Below, in pieces: positions 26,309 to 36,447 of a stretch of DNA of 64,000 nt; positions within the stretch are counted from its first letter, which is position 1; each line of letters opens with the position of its first letter. The DNA comes from Lachnospiraceae bacterium. GTDB lineage: Bacteria > Bacillota > Clostridia > Lachnospirales > Lachnospiraceae. A model generated the notes under the pieces. That model saw nothing but the letters and a program-made list of their open reading frames with translations, ran no database searches and was not told the origin of the DNA. The DNA lies in NCBI GenBank assembly GCA_022845955.1, contig AP025576.1, forward strand, positions 1,674,001-1,738,000, written 5' to 3'. A program made the translations under genes and the position numbers.

Positions 26309-27148
26309 GCGATCCGTGGCGTAAGCCGGATTGGCGGCCCTGGAAAAATCGCCGTAGTTTTTCTTTAGATAAGCATACGCTTCTGCTACGTTTTCAGGGA
26401 TATCCACATGTGCGATAAAACCCTTTCCATGCGGGCCGTATCCTTCTGCATTGTCACTGAGACGGGGGATTTCGCCCATGAGCAGTGTGATATAGCGTTC
26501 CATATCCCACATACCGGTTATCGGTGAACATAAGGACGGCCCGCGGAGCGCGGCATCCGTTGTTGTATCCCGGAAGGCCAGCCTGTTTCCTTCGGCAATG
26601 ACCTCTGCCTGGTAGCAGGCGAAATTGATGATCCGGGTATCGGGGCTTATGTGTCTGCGGAAACCGGCATCCATACGCAGCTGCATGGATGCATCCTGCA
26701 TCAGAAGAATGGTGCGGTGGGGAAGCCGGTTTTGTGTCATCAGCGCCAGGGCATTGGTTACATTGTTGCCGCAGTTGGTGGAGGCGGTTTCCAGATAGTC
26801 GGGGGAAAGGCCGTATTTCTGTGACAAATAGCCGGCGAATACTTCGGCCTCCGCTTTCCCTTCCGTGACAAGTCCGGGACAAAGACCGGCCATTTTCCGG
26901 CGCAGGCTTTCCGTGGTATGGCCTTCTCCTCCCACAATCATATAGTGTTCCGCAATACCGGCCTGCATTGCCTGCGCAAAAAGATCCCCGGCACAGGCAA
27001 TGCTCCCGCCAAATAATAGAAAAAGATCCACACGGGGAATCCCGTAGCTTTCCATCAGGCTTTGTGTTGTCAGATCTTTAATATCCCTGCGGCCGCAGAA
27101 ACGGCCTAATATATTGATGCATTCTGCTGTTTTCTCTAAAACTGTCAT
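26306..27148 (-). CDS. YdcF/ElyC-like DUF218-domain protein
   Basis: A 280-aa protein with a DUF218 fold: VDLFLLFGGSIACAGDLFAQA (first strand and Gly-rich loop), YMIVGGEGHTTESLRRK, then ETASTNCGNNVTNALAL, which matches the E-x-x-S-x-(N/T)-T-x-x-N element of the family, and TILLMQDASMQLRM. No signal peptide or membrane anchor is seen, so it is of the soluble YdcF type rather than ElyC/SanA. YdcF binds S-adenosylmethionine in Escherichia coli; a function here is not established. The start follows GGAGGAG. Divergent from the nitroreductase gene. Confidence 0.8.
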   Translation of the reverse strand: MTVLEKTAECINILGRFCGRRDIKDLTTQSLMESYGIPRVDLFLLFGGSIACAGDLFAQAMQAGIAEHYMIVGGEGHTTESLRRKMAGLCPGLVTEGKAEAEVFAGYLSQKYGLSPDYLETASTNCGNNVTNALALMTQNRLPHRTILLMQDASMQLRMDAGFRRHISPDTRIINFACYQAEVIAEGNRLAFRDTTTDAALRGPSLCSPITGMWDMERYITLLMGEIPRLSDNAEGYGPHGKGFIAHVDIPENVAEAYAYLKKNYGDFSRAANPAYATDR

Positions 27149-27375
27149 TTTCTCTCCTCCGTACAGGTATGTGCCTTACCGGGCTATAGACAGTATAGCA
27201 TATTACAGGAAACCTTGTAACGTTGCTGTTTTACAAAAGCAGCAGTAAAAAAAGGAGTGCTGCCGGTAACTATGTGGGTGCGGATCTGTCCGTAACGATT
27301 TTCTTTACCAATGTCGCATTTTTTGCGGATCCTGCTATAATGGTTAACAAAGATTAACGAAAGAAGGGAAGGAAA

Positions 27376-28149
27376 ATGGCAGAACATGTGATAACTATAG
27401 AGAAAGAAAAATGTATCGGCTGCGGTATGTGTGTAAGGGACTGTGCCGCCCGTAATATTGAGATACAGAACCGGAAAGCCAATATTCTGTCCGGGGATTG
27501 TATCCTGTGCGGGCATTGTGTCGCGGTCTGTCCGAAGGGGGCCGTTACGATCAGCGGCTATGAAGCCGAACCTGTCCCGATAAAAGGGGAGGTGCATCTG
27601 AAACCGGAGGAGGTGCTGGATGCCATCCGGTTCCGCCGGACGATCCGGCAGTTTCGGGATCAGAAAATCCCGGAGGAAATCCTGGAACAGATTCTGGAGG
27701 CCGGCAGGCTGACGCATACGGCAAAGAATGCACAGGATGTGTCTTTTGTTGTACTGGACAGAAGAAAAGAGGAACTGGAACAGGCGGCGGTGCGTGTATT
27801 CCGGGCGGTTAAGCCATTTGCGGATATGTTCAGCCCTATGGCGAGAAGAAATAAAATTGATAATCATTTCTTCTTTTTCCATGCCCCGGCGGTGATAGTC
27901 ATTCTGTCAAAAGAGAAGCTGAACGGTGCTCTGGCGGCACAGAACATGGAGTTTGTGGCGGAGGCGAACGGGCTTGGTGTATTGTTCAGCGGCTTTTTTT
28001 CCATGGCGGCCAATCTATCTCCGAAGTTAAAAAAAGCGCTGGGTGTTTCAAAAGGAAAAAAGATAGTTACAACATTAGTATTGGGGTATCCGAAGGTAAA
28101 ATACCGGCGCAGCGCACAGCGTGAAAAGCTGGATGTCAGATATTTGTAG
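27376..28149 (+). CDS. nitroreductase-family protein with N-terminal 2[4Fe-4S] ferredoxin
   Basis: A 257-aa redox protein. Residues 10-50 form a bacterial two-cluster ferredoxin domain (CIGCGMCVRDC and CILCGHCVAVCP). Residues about 80-250 are an FMN-binding nitroreductase fold (IRFRRTIRQFRDQKIPEE, typical R-R-T-x-R motif). Such fusions reduce nitro compounds, quinones or similar acceptors with electrons from ferredoxin. The ATG follows GAAGGGAAGG. It is the first gene of a run with ArsR (8 bases on) and, after 135 bases, an EFR1-type flavodoxin/ferredoxin protein. Confidence 0.92.
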   Translation: MAEHVITIEKEKCIGCGMCVRDCAARNIEIQNRKANILSGDCILCGHCVAVCPKGAVTISGYEAEPVPIKGEVHLKPEEVLDAIRFRRTIRQFRDQKIPEEILEQILEAGRLTHTAKNAQDVSFVVLDRRKEELEQAAVRVFRAVKPFADMFSPMARRNKIDNHFFFFHAPAVIVILSKEKLNGALAAQNMEFVAEANGLGVLFSGFFSMAANLSPKLKKALGVSKGKKIVTTLVLGYPKVKYRRSAQREKLDVRYL

Positions 28150-28157
28150 GAGGGTAT

Positions 28158-28505
28158 ATGGAAAAAGACTGTAAACAGCGGCTGGAGGAGATTACACAGG
28201 GCTTTCAGGAATGCCGGAAAGCATTTACGGCTATTGGGGATGAGACAAGGCAGTTGATCCTGCTCGTACTGCTGCAGAGTGATCTGGACGGTATCCGTGT
28301 GGGGGAAATTGCAGCAAAGACGCATCTGACCAGGCCGTCCGTATCCCACCATCTGCAGATTTTGAAGGAAGCGGGCATCATCAATATGCGGAAGGAAGGT
28401 ACGAAAAATTATTATTATATCCGAGCGGACGAAACGCAGTGGAAAAAGCTTGCGGATTTAATGAAGCTTGTGTATGAGGGAATTATCCATATCGACGGGG
28501 TATAG
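28158..28505 (+). CDS. ArsR-family transcriptional regulator
   Basis: A 115-aa winged-helix repressor. The recognition helix region is VGEIAAKTHLTRPSVSHHLQ, followed by ILKEAGIINMRKEGTKNYYY for the wing. The CxC metal motif of ArsR/SmtB sensors is absent, so its signal is not obviously a metal; Cys is found only near the N-terminus (Cys5 and a Cys near 15). The start follows GTAGGAGGG. Lying 8 bases after the nitroreductase gene, it probably controls this redox cluster. Confidence 0.9.
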   Translation: MEKDCKQRLEEITQGFQECRKAFTAIGDETRQLILLVLLQSDLDGIRVGEIAAKTHLTRPSVSHHLQILKEAGIINMRKEGTKNYYYIRADETQWKKLADLMKLVYEGIIHIDGV

Positions 28506-28640
28506 GGATATCAGGGGGCCGCAGGGCCGGTTAACAAGATAGAGGATAAGAGGGCAGGGCCGTAAAAAAATGGTTTCGGCGGCCCGGATTGGAATGCGGT
28601 GTCCGCCGCATGCGTGTAAAAGCGCAGATAGGAGACAGAA

Positions 28641-29393
28641 ATGATTTTATTTTTTTCAGGTACCGGGAACAGTGAATATGCAGCAAAACGGATTGGCAGG
28701 GAAACGGAAGATGACGTTTCCAATCTTTTCAAGAAAATAAGGAATCAGGATTATACCGCACTGCGGTCGGATAAGCCGTGGATTATTGTCACACCCACCT
28801 ATGCGTGGAGGATACCGCGGGTGGTTACGGACTGGCTGCTGAAAACGAAGCTGGAGGGCAGCCGGGATATCCGTTTTGTGATGACCTGCGGCGGCAATAT
28901 TGGAAATGCAGGCGCATATTTGGAAAAGCTTTGCGAAAAAAAGGGGATGACGTATCAGGGATGTGCCTCTGTCCTCATGCCGGAGAATTATATTGCACTT
29001 TTTGAAACGCCTTCCAGGGAAGAAGCGTTAGTGACGATCGGGCAGGCCGAACAGAAGATAGAGGAGATCATACAATGGATAAAAGCGGGGACGTCTTTTC
29101 CGAAACCGGAGATTACCGGAAAGGATAAACACAGCAGCGGTGTGGTAAATAACGTTTTTTATCCGCTTTTCGTGCATGCCGGTAAATTTTATGCCACGGA
29201 TGCCTGCATTTCCTGCGGCATGTGTGAAAAGAGCTGCCCTCTTGGAAATATCCGCCTGAAAGACGGGAAGCCCGTATGGGGGAAAGCATGCACCCATTGT
29301 ATGGCCTGTATCTGCCGGTGCCCCCAGGAAGCGATTGAATACGGAAAGCACAGTGTGGGACTGCCCCGGTATGTTTGTCCGAAGAGGCTGTAA
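28641..29393 (+). CDS. EFR1-type flavodoxin-ferredoxin fusion
   Basis: A 250-aa protein. The N-terminus is a flavodoxin-like FMN domain (MILFFSGTGNSEYAAKRIG, with the phosphate-binding SGTGNS loop; TPTYAWRIPRVV). The C-terminus has two 4Fe-4S sites (CISCGMCEKSCPLGNI and CTHCMACICRCPQEAI). It is a soluble electron carrier or small reductase of anaerobes. The start follows ATAGGAGAC. It is in line with the nitroreductase and ArsR genes and could be its redox partner. Confidence 0.9.
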   Translation: MILFFSGTGNSEYAAKRIGRETEDDVSNLFKKIRNQDYTALRSDKPWIIVTPTYAWRIPRVVTDWLLKTKLEGSRDIRFVMTCGGNIGNAGAYLEKLCEKKGMTYQGCASVLMPENYIALFETPSREEALVTIGQAEQKIEEIIQWIKAGTSFPKPEITGKDKHSSGVVNNVFYPLFVHAGKFYATDACISCGMCEKSCPLGNIRLKDGKPVWGKACTHCMACICRCPQEAIEYGKHSVGLPRYVCPKRL

Positions 29394-29692
29394 GGGCTTT
29401 ACCTGTCCGGGTAGAAGGAAGAAGCGGCAGGTGTTTTTTGTCTGTATGGAATTGGAAACGAATGAAATAAGGTGCCCATCCGTCAAAGGTGTATTGCTGA
29501 AAACAATATGCCTTTTTCATTGTGTTAAAATAAGTCCTGGAGATGAAACGGCAGGAAAAAATGAAAAAGAAACGTAAAAAATCGTACCTGAAACTTAAAA
29601 ATATGCATTTTTTATTATGCAGGATGCTGGTATATTACAATTACAGCAGCACGGAGGGCCATCCGCAATGAAAACCGATTGGAGGATATGTA

Positions 29693-31111
29693 ATGAAAAA
29701 GAAAATTTTGACAGCGCTTCTTACAGCGGGTATGACGGCAGTTATGCTTGCGGGATGTGCAAGCGGTACATCCGCAGGCACGGCGGAAGAGAGCGGCAGC
29801 AGTTTGGGGACAGGAAGCACGGAGGCAGTCACGGCAGCGGAAGCGGGTACAAAGGAAGCCGGTGCGGGAGAAAGCACAGAGGCTATTGTTTCCCAGCCAA
29901 CGGAAATCACCCTTATATTTGCAGACGGGGATGAGGGATTCAAAGAAGTAATGAATTCTGTAGTGGAGAAGTTTAATACTGCTTATCCGGATATTACTGT
30001 TATAATCGAGCCTGGCAACGGCGGGGCTTACAGCGAATTTTTAAAGACAAAGGATAGTGTGGGAGAGTTCCCCGATGTGATGGAAATGAGGGATACGGCG
30101 GTTTATGTACGGGCAGGAAAGCTGGAACCTTTGCCGGAGGATATTGTCAGCCTGTTTAAAACAACAACGGCATTTGACGGCGAGGTTTATACGGCTCCTA
30201 TGGCTGCAGAAAACGCCCAGGGTATTATTTATAATAAAGCGTATTTTGACCAAAACGGCTGGACGGAGCCTTCCACATATGAAGAATTTATTGAATTGTG
30301 CGGTAAAATTAAGGAAAAAGGAGATATGGCGCCGCTGGTGGTGGGCGGACAGGATATCTGGCATATGGGGTTCTTGTTCCACAAAGCCTATAATGACCAG
30401 GTGCTGAGCAAGGATGTGGATTTTATTAAGCATTGTTACGAAGGAACCAGGGATTTTTCCGATGAAACCATAAAGGCGGCCTTTGAAGAACTGAAGGAAA
30501 TTATGCAGTATGCGCAGGACGGCTGGGTTTCCACACCGGATGCCCAAATCACCACATTTCTGGTAAATGATATGGCGGCTATGATGTATTCCGGAACCCA
30601 TATGTTTTCTCAGATCCTTTCCGCGGATCCGGAATTTGAAATCGGCTGGTTTGCAATACCCAGCCCTGACGGTAAGCTGCGTCTTGTAGGAGGCGGCGGT
30701 GCGGGCGGCTTTGCGGTTTCCGCTGAAGCGGCTGAAGATCCAAATAAGAAAGCCGCAGCTGAAGAATTTATTCGTTTTTTCTATCAGCCTGATAACTATA
30801 AATATTATTGTGAAAAAATGAGTGCCATTCCGGTAACTGTGGAAGAACCCCAGTTGGATGTCCTGCCGGTTCTGCAGGAAGTAATCGATGCAGCGGGCAG
30901 TGCGGATGACTTAAGGCCCATGTGGAACGGTTTCGTAGGGGAAAATGAGCTGCCCCCGGATTTCCGGAATTTTATGTACAAAACGCTGATTGAGGTACTG
31001 CAGGGGACAAGAGATGTGGATTCGGCATGCAGTGAGCTCAATAAGACCTGGAAGGTAGGTATGGAAAACTTTAATCCTGTGACAGGAGAAGGCGTGGAAG
31101 CTGTCGAATAA
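29693..31111 (+). CDS. ABC sugar transporter substrate-binding lipoprotein (family 1)
   Basis: A 472-aa extracellular binding protein. It has a lipoprotein signal with lipobox LAGC (Cys22), then a Ser/Thr/Ala/Glu linker (about 23-65), then a family 1 (CUT1) solute-binding fold (ITLIFADGDEGFKEVMNSVVEKF; VMEMRDTAVYVRAGKLEPL). The start follows GGAGGATATGTA. It is the first gene of a locus with two permeases, a YesM/YesN-type system, GH88 and GH43 enzymes, so the ligand is probably an oligosaccharide released from an acidic polysaccharide. No ATPase gene is here; a shared MsmK-type ATPase elsewhere is expected. Confidence 0.93.
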   Translation: MKKKILTALLTAGMTAVMLAGCASGTSAGTAEESGSSLGTGSTEAVTAAEAGTKEAGAGESTEAIVSQPTEITLIFADGDEGFKEVMNSVVEKFNTAYPDITVIIEPGNGGAYSEFLKTKDSVGEFPDVMEMRDTAVYVRAGKLEPLPEDIVSLFKTTTAFDGEVYTAPMAAENAQGIIYNKAYFDQNGWTEPSTYEEFIELCGKIKEKGDMAPLVVGGQDIWHMGFLFHKAYNDQVLSKDVDFIKHCYEGTRDFSDETIKAAFEELKEIMQYAQDGWVSTPDAQITTFLVNDMAAMMYSGTHMFSQILSADPEFEIGWFAIPSPDGKLRLVGGGGAGGFAVSAEAAEDPNKKAAAEEFIRFFYQPDNYKYYCEKMSAIPVTVEEPQLDVLPVLQEVIDAAGSADDLRPMWNGFVGENELPPDFRNFMYKTLIEVLQGTRDVDSACSELNKTWKVGMENFNPVTGEGVEAVE

Positions 31112-31156
31112 AGAGTCCGGGTAAAGGTGCTTTCAGGCACTGGAAAGGCAGAGAGA

Positions 31157-32047
31157 ATGAATACAAAGAAGAAAAAGGGTATAGATAAAGCTGCATTCCT
31201 CTTTATCGGCCCCGCTTTTATCTTTTTTACACTGTTTATCATTGTACCGACACTGGCCAGTGTCTATTACAGCTTTACCTCCTGGGACGGAATCAGCCCT
31301 GTTGTAAAATTCGTGGGCCTGGCCAATTATAAAGAAATTTTTACAAGTGCCCGTTTCGGCAATGCGCTTAAAAATACGGTGATATTAACTGTTTTTATTT
31401 CCATTTTCGAAAATGCGGCAGCCCTTGCCCTTGCATTAATCGTGGATAATGTGCGATGGGGGAAAAACTTTTTCCGGAGTGCCTTTTATATACCGGTTCT
31501 TGTCAGCGGTATCGTGTCCGGCTTTATATGGAAAATTATGTATAACTATAATTTCGGTACCTTTAACACAATCCTGAAGGACATGGGGCTTAAGGAACTG
31601 CAGCAGGATTGGCTGGGCAACAGCAGGCTGACGCTTCTTATGGTAGGAATTGTCCTGATTTGGAAGGGTGCGGGATACTATATGATTATTTACCTCGCTT
31701 CTTTACAGAGCGTTTCCACGGATTTGATCGAAGCGGCGCAGATTGACGGCGCAAGCCCTTTCCAGCGTTTCAGGGCCATAACGCTGCCGTTGATTTCCGG
31801 GGCATTTACCATTAATTTTACCCTGTCACTCATTAACGGGCTGAAGGTATTCGACCAAATCAATGTAATGACGGACGGCGGTCCCGGATTTACCACAGAG
31901 ACACTGGTTTATCTGCTGTACAAAGTAGGTTTTAACGAAGGGCGCCAGGGGTTTGGGACGGCGGTGGGAATTATGCTTTTGTTCCTTATTATACTCCTGA
32001 ATGCGATACAGCAGAGATTCCTGAGAAGCAGGGAGGTACAGATGTGA
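31157..32047 (+). CDS. ABC sugar permease, MalF-like
   Basis: A 296-aa integral membrane protein with six predicted helices, the first at about residues 12-35 (AAFLFIGPAFIFFTLFIIVPTLASVYY). The EAA loop that contacts the ATPase is LIEAAQIDGASPFQRFRAITLPLI, split near residue 200. I chose the ATG at 31157 rather than an upstream in-frame start, because the MNTKKKKG start matches relatives. It begins 45 bases after the binding protein and overlaps the next permease by 4 bases. Confidence 0.94.
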   Translation: MNTKKKKGIDKAAFLFIGPAFIFFTLFIIVPTLASVYYSFTSWDGISPVVKFVGLANYKEIFTSARFGNALKNTVILTVFISIFENAAALALALIVDNVRWGKNFFRSAFYIPVLVSGIVSGFIWKIMYNYNFGTFNTILKDMGLKELQQDWLGNSRLTLLMVGIVLIWKGAGYYMIIYLASLQSVSTDLIEAAQIDGASPFQRFRAITLPLISGAFTINFTLSLINGLKVFDQINVMTDGGPGFTTETLVYLLYKVGFNEGRQGFGTAVGIMLLFLIILLNAIQQRFLRSREVQM

Positions 32048-32886
32048 AGGAAAAGACAAAAAAAAGGGTGCGGCCCGGACAGATTATTCTTCTGATACTC
32101 ACGGCTGTTTTGGCATTGTTGTTTCTGTATCCGGTCTTGTTTGCCTTGATGTCGGCTTTTAAAAGCAACGGGGATATCCTGAAAAATCCGATATCCCCCC
32201 CAACCTCTTTTTACATACAGAATTTCAGGGATCTTTTTGCCCAGTCGGATTTTGCTTCTGCTATCCTGCATTCGGTTTTCCTGACCGTGGTTTCAGAGAT
32301 TCTGATCGTATGTATTGTGCCTATGGCGGCGTATGGGATTGAACGGAGAAAGAACAGGTTTACGGCGCTTACATATACGTTCTTTCTTTCCGGTATGATG
32401 ATTCCTTTTCATCTGTATATGTTCCCTTTGTTTAAGGAAATGAAACTGTTTCATATATTCGGCAATATGGCGGGACCGATTATCTGTTACATATCGGGGT
32501 CCATCGCTTTCGGATGCCTGCTGTACTGTAGTTTTTTAAAAGGGATTCCCCTGGAGATTGAAGAGGCGGCCATGATTGACGGCTGTACTCCTTTTCAGAC
32601 ATTCTGGAAGGTGACCTTTCCGCTTCTGGGGCCATGTACAGGGTCTATGGTAATACTGAACGGCCTGGGAATATGGAATGATTATCTGATGCCTTATCTG
32701 GTTCTGCCCAGCGGAAAAGCAAAAACCATTACGGTGGAAATCGCGGCCTTTGTAGGCCAGTATACAGCCAGGTGGGATATTGTATTTGCGGGGACTATTA
32801 TTTCGATAGTTCCGGCATTGGTAATTTTCTGCGCTTTCCAGAAATATTTTGTCAAAGGGATTACGGCAGGGGCAGCCAAGGGGTAA
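32044..32886 (+). CDS. ABC sugar permease, MalG-like
   Basis: A 280-aa membrane protein with six helices, starting at a GTG that overlaps the stop of the first permease (ATGTGA). The EAA loop reads EIEEAAMIDGCTPFQTFWKVTFPLL (near residue 175). The end, KYFVKGITAGAAKG, is the conserved C-terminus of MalG-type permeases. It forms the channel with the preceding permease. A 150-base gap separates it from the sensor kinase. Confidence 0.94.
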   Translation: MKEKTKKRVRPGQIILLILTAVLALLFLYPVLFALMSAFKSNGDILKNPISPPTSFYIQNFRDLFAQSDFASAILHSVFLTVVSEILIVCIVPMAAYGIERRKNRFTALTYTFFLSGMMIPFHLYMFPLFKEMKLFHIFGNMAGPIICYISGSIAFGCLLYCSFLKGIPLEIEEAAMIDGCTPFQTFWKVTFPLLGPCTGSMVILNGLGIWNDYLMPYLVLPSGKAKTITVEIAAFVGQYTARWDIVFAGTIISIVPALVIFCAFQKYFVKGITAGAAKG

Positions 32887-33039
32887 CGCTTGGGAATAAA
32901 GGCAGCCGTGCATATAAGCGCGGCTGCTGTGAAGAAAGAGGCCGTGTCCCTTTTCGTTTTGTATTTTCCTGGAAGGGAAGAGGAAGTTAAGTTATAATAG
33001 GGGAAAGAAGGGAAGAACAAAAGAGAGCGGGGGATAGGG

Positions 33040-34947
33040 ATGGCAAAAAGAAGGAGTAAAGGGCTTTCTTTGTATTATAAGTTTACGTTGGCTATTATAG
33101 TGATTGGGCTGGTTCCCGTGGTTATTTTATCTACATTCCTGGCTAACCGGATGATTGAGGATTACAGGAAGGCGCTGCGTTCCAATTATGAGCAGGCGGC
33201 GGATTATGTGGCGGGGAGTCTGGAGACGATGCTGGATACCTATAATACGGCTTCGAAAATGCCTTATAATTACAGCTATTCCATCCGGGAAGGGTATGTG
33301 GTGAAGGATTATCTGTATTATGATAACCTTCGCCAGATACTCAGCGGGGAAGGGTATGAGGCAGAGGAAAAACAGAAAAGGCGGGCTGCTGATATGGTGG
33401 ATTTCCTGAAATATGTGGAAAGTGTGGACAGCTATATCAGCAGCGTGCATTTTATTGTGAATAATGAAACGTTGGGAAGGATGGATTTCCATTACAGTAC
33501 CTACAGTACTTTTTTTAAGGATGAGGCTTTATTTGAAAAGGAAGTACGGGTGAAAGAGATCGCTGAATCAAGCAACCGGATGATGCTGATTCCCACCCAT
33601 CCCACCGGGTATTTCAGCGGTCCCTCCGCACCGGTATTTACGGTGGCGAGGAATTATTTTGATCTGCGCGGAGAAGTGGGGAATACGCCGTATGTGGGAA
33701 CCTTATTCATTGATGTTAACATGAGCCGGATGGAACAGGTATTCCGGACAGTGAATTTCAGTGATAAGGAAATTTTTTATGTGCTGGATGAAAACGGGGA
33801 TTGTTACTATAGCAGCAGCGGGGATGCCGCAGGAAGGAATCTGGAAGAGAAGCTGGAGGAAATCCGTGACACGGATCAGCAGCTGGTCCTTACTTCTAAA
33901 AAAAATGAATATGGTCTTTATGTACTGGCGGTCCTGGATACGGCGGTGGCCTTCGGCGGAATCCGTTCCGTCCAGAGGATGATGTATTTTTTCCTGGCGG
34001 CGGCCTGTATGGCATTATTATGCGGTTCTTTGTTTTTTTCCAGACGGCTGACCCGGCCTATCCGTAATATGATGGATCAGATGTCACAGGTGGAAAACGG
34101 AAATTTTGACATTCAGCTTCCGGTGGATTCCAGGGATGAAATAGGAATTCTCTCCCAAAGGTTTAATGAGATGAGCGCTGCACTGAAGACCTATATTAAC
34201 CAGTCCTATGTGGCGGCTATCAAGCAGACGGAGGCGGAACTGACCGCACTGAAATCCCAGATTTATCCGCATTTCCTTTATAATACGCTGGAGATAATCC
34301 GTATGACGGCTCTGGAAAATAACGATATGAGGGTATCGGAAATGATAGAGGCGCTTTCCCAGCAGATCCATTATCTGATAGGGCCTGTTCAGGATATGGT
34401 CTCCCTGGAAAAAGAATTGGATATTGTGCGCAAGTATATATATCTGCTGAACTGCCGGATTGACGGGAAGGTACAGTTAATGACCGAAGCTCCGGGGGCG
34501 GGCAGGCTGTTTGTGCCCAAGCTGATTTTACAGCCTATTGTGGAAAACGCCTATGTTCATGGGATCAAGCCTAAAAAGGGTGTCGGAAGCATCATGGTGG
34601 AAGCCGCGGTATACGATGGGGAGAAGGATATCCCGGACAGAAAAGGCAACCGGGAAAAGACGGAAATCCTGGAAATTACGGTTATGGATAACGGTGTCGG
34701 GATGGATCAGGAATCAATTTATCAGATTCAGGAGCTGCTGGAGGGAAACGAACCGGGGATTAAGAACGAATATAACTGGCAGAGTATCGGGATGAAAAAT
34801 GTGCATGACCGGATCCGGCTTTTGTATGGGGAGGATTATGGGATACAGGTGACGAGTACGGTGGGAGTGGGAACGATGGTACGTATTCTGATGCCGGTCC
34901 GGAAGAGGGAGGAAGGCAAGGATGGTAAAGATGATACTGGCAGATGA
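33040..34947 (+). CDS. YesM-like sensor histidine kinase
   Basis: A 635-aa membrane kinase. First helix about 14-35 (FTLAIIVIGLVPVVILSTFLA), an extracellular sensor of about 275 residues (Cache-like), second helix about 312-332, HAMP linker (RLTRPIRNMMDQM), then a His_kinase domain with the phospho-acceptor His in YPHFLYNTLE, and an HATPase domain (QPIVENAYVHGI as N-box; DNGVGM; GIGMKNVHDRI-like segment near the end). It overlaps the response regulator by 26 bases. Such pairs sense extracellular oligosaccharides and switch on the neighbouring transporter. Confidence 0.94.
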   Translation: MAKRRSKGLSLYYKFTLAIIVIGLVPVVILSTFLANRMIEDYRKALRSNYEQAADYVAGSLETMLDTYNTASKMPYNYSYSIREGYVVKDYLYYDNLRQILSGEGYEAEEKQKRRAADMVDFLKYVESVDSYISSVHFIVNNETLGRMDFHYSTYSTFFKDEALFEKEVRVKEIAESSNRMMLIPTHPTGYFSGPSAPVFTVARNYFDLRGEVGNTPYVGTLFIDVNMSRMEQVFRTVNFSDKEIFYVLDENGDCYYSSSGDAAGRNLEEKLEEIRDTDQQLVLTSKKNEYGLYVLAVLDTAVAFGGIRSVQRMMYFFLAAACMALLCGSLFFSRRLTRPIRNMMDQMSQVENGNFDIQLPVDSRDEIGILSQRFNEMSAALKTYINQSYVAAIKQTEAELTALKSQIYPHFLYNTLEIIRMTALENNDMRVSEMIEALSQQIHYLIGPVQDMVSLEKELDIVRKYIYLLNCRIDGKVQLMTEAPGAGRLFVPKLILQPIVENAYVHGIKPKKGVGSIMVEAAVYDGEKDIPDRKGNREKTEILEITVMDNGVGMDQESIYQIQELLEGNEPGIKNEYNWQSIGMKNVHDRIRLLYGEDYGIQVTSTVGVGTMVRILMPVRKREEGKDGKDDTGR

Positions 34948-36445
34948 CGAACCGGTGATTACCAGGGGAATACGGAAGCTGGTGGACTGGCAGGGACTGG
35001 GAATTGAGATTGTGGGGGAATATACGGATGGTAAGAGTGCGTTGGAAGGAATCCTGACCCTGAAACCGGATATTGCCCTTTTGGATATTTATATGCCTCA
35101 GATGACAGGTGTGGAGCTTTTGAAGGAATGCCAGGCTATGGAGGTGGGAACCCGGGTGATTTTTATCAGTGGGTTTCAGGACTTTGAATATGCCAAGGCG
35201 GCGCTGCAGTATGGGGCGGTGGACTATCTTCTCAAACCGGTTATCCGGGAAGAACTGCTGGGCGCAGTGGAAAAGTGTGTGTCCTCCATACACAGGGCGG
35301 TGCCGGAGACGGCGGCGCCGGTTGAGGAAGAACGGGAGGCAGATTTCGGCAGGCTGGTGCAGATGGAAGATACGGTATACCTTCCCGTATTTGCGGATGT
35401 GCTTTACAGGAAGGATGAAAATGCCCGGATTCGTAAATTGGTGCGTTTTTCCCTGCTTAGTTTTTTGGAAGAATATCTGGAAAAGAATAACAGGGGAATT
35501 ACCTTTGTGAAAAACAACCATATTGTGGTGGTCCTGAAAGGGATCGGGAGGGCGCGGGCCAAGGAGGAGGTATCTGTCCTTTGGAAAGAAGCCTGTCAGG
35601 CCACGGGGCATACGGCGGTCTTTATTATCGGTAAGGAAGTCTCTGATATGGGAGGAATTCCCGCTGCCTTCGGAGAATGCCTCAAGATGCAGGGATATCT
35701 TTTTTTTGCGGATAAAATGCAGATTCCGGTTTTATCTGCCGAAGAGCCGGTTTATTCCCGGAAGGGGGATACGGAGCGTCTGGAGGAAACACGGGAAAAG
35801 GTTCTTGACGCTATTGTGGCGCAGGATGCGGATGGTTTTGAAACCTATTTTTCCGGGTTCGCCAGACTTTTGCTCCTGGCAGCGGACGGGAAAAAGGAGG
35901 ATGCCTGTTTTTATTTCTGTTCTGCACTGCGCATGGCTGAAGAAAAGATGGCGGCATTAGGCATTCCCGGAGGGGATACTACGATCCGGGAGCTTTTGGA
36001 ACAGGGAAGGGGATGCGAAAGCTTTGGGGAAATGGAACAGCTGTACCGGGAGGTATTTGCCGGGTATATGGAGCGCGTGCGTACGGCGATGGTCAGCAGC
36101 GAGAAACAGGAGATACGAAAGGCCAGGGATTATATAGAGAAGCATTACAGGGAAAATCTGACGTTAGGGGTACTGGCGGAAAAAATACATATGAACCCTT
36201 ATTACTTCAGCAGTTTTTTTAAAAAAAATGCAGGGGAAAATTTCAAAGACTATGTTAATCGTGTCCGCTTGCAGCATGCCGTGGGCCTTTTGGTTTCCAC
36301 GGATAAAAAGGCATATGAAATCGCCGATGAAGTGGGATTTTCCGATGTGCGTTCCTTTACGGAGGTTTTTGCACGGATGTACGGAGAAACACCGGGTGGC
36401 TACAGGAAACGGATCCGGAGCGGCGGAGAAAGGCAGGAGATATAA
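34922..36445 (+). CDS. YesN-like response regulator with AraC output domain
   Basis: A 507-aa protein. The receiver domain (1-120) has the acidic pair ADDE (residues 7-10), the phospho-acceptor Asp55 (ALLDIYMPQ) and Lys in LLKPV. A long middle segment (about 140-400) follows; the last 100 residues carry the AraC-type double HTH (LTLGVLAEKIHMNPYYFSSFF; YEIADEVGFSDVRSFTEVF). It overlaps the kinase gene by 26 bases and the GH88 gene starts 2 bases after its stop, so all are likely one transcript. Confidence 0.95.
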   Translation: MVKMILADDEPVITRGIRKLVDWQGLGIEIVGEYTDGKSALEGILTLKPDIALLDIYMPQMTGVELLKECQAMEVGTRVIFISGFQDFEYAKAALQYGAVDYLLKPVIREELLGAVEKCVSSIHRAVPETAAPVEEEREADFGRLVQMEDTVYLPVFADVLYRKDENARIRKLVRFSLLSFLEEYLEKNNRGITFVKNNHIVVVLKGIGRARAKEEVSVLWKEACQATGHTAVFIIGKEVSDMGGIPAAFGECLKMQGYLFFADKMQIPVLSAEEPVYSRKGDTERLEETREKVLDAIVAQDADGFETYFSGFARLLLLAADGKKEDACFYFCSALRMAEEKMAALGIPGGDTTIRELLEQGRGCESFGEMEQLYREVFAGYMERVRTAMVSSEKQEIRKARDYIEKHYRENLTLGVLAEKIHMNPYYFSSFFKKNAGENFKDYVNRVRLQHAVGLLVSTDKKAYEIADEVGFSDVRSFTEVFARMYGETPGGYRKRIRSGGERQEI

Positions 36446-36447
36446 GC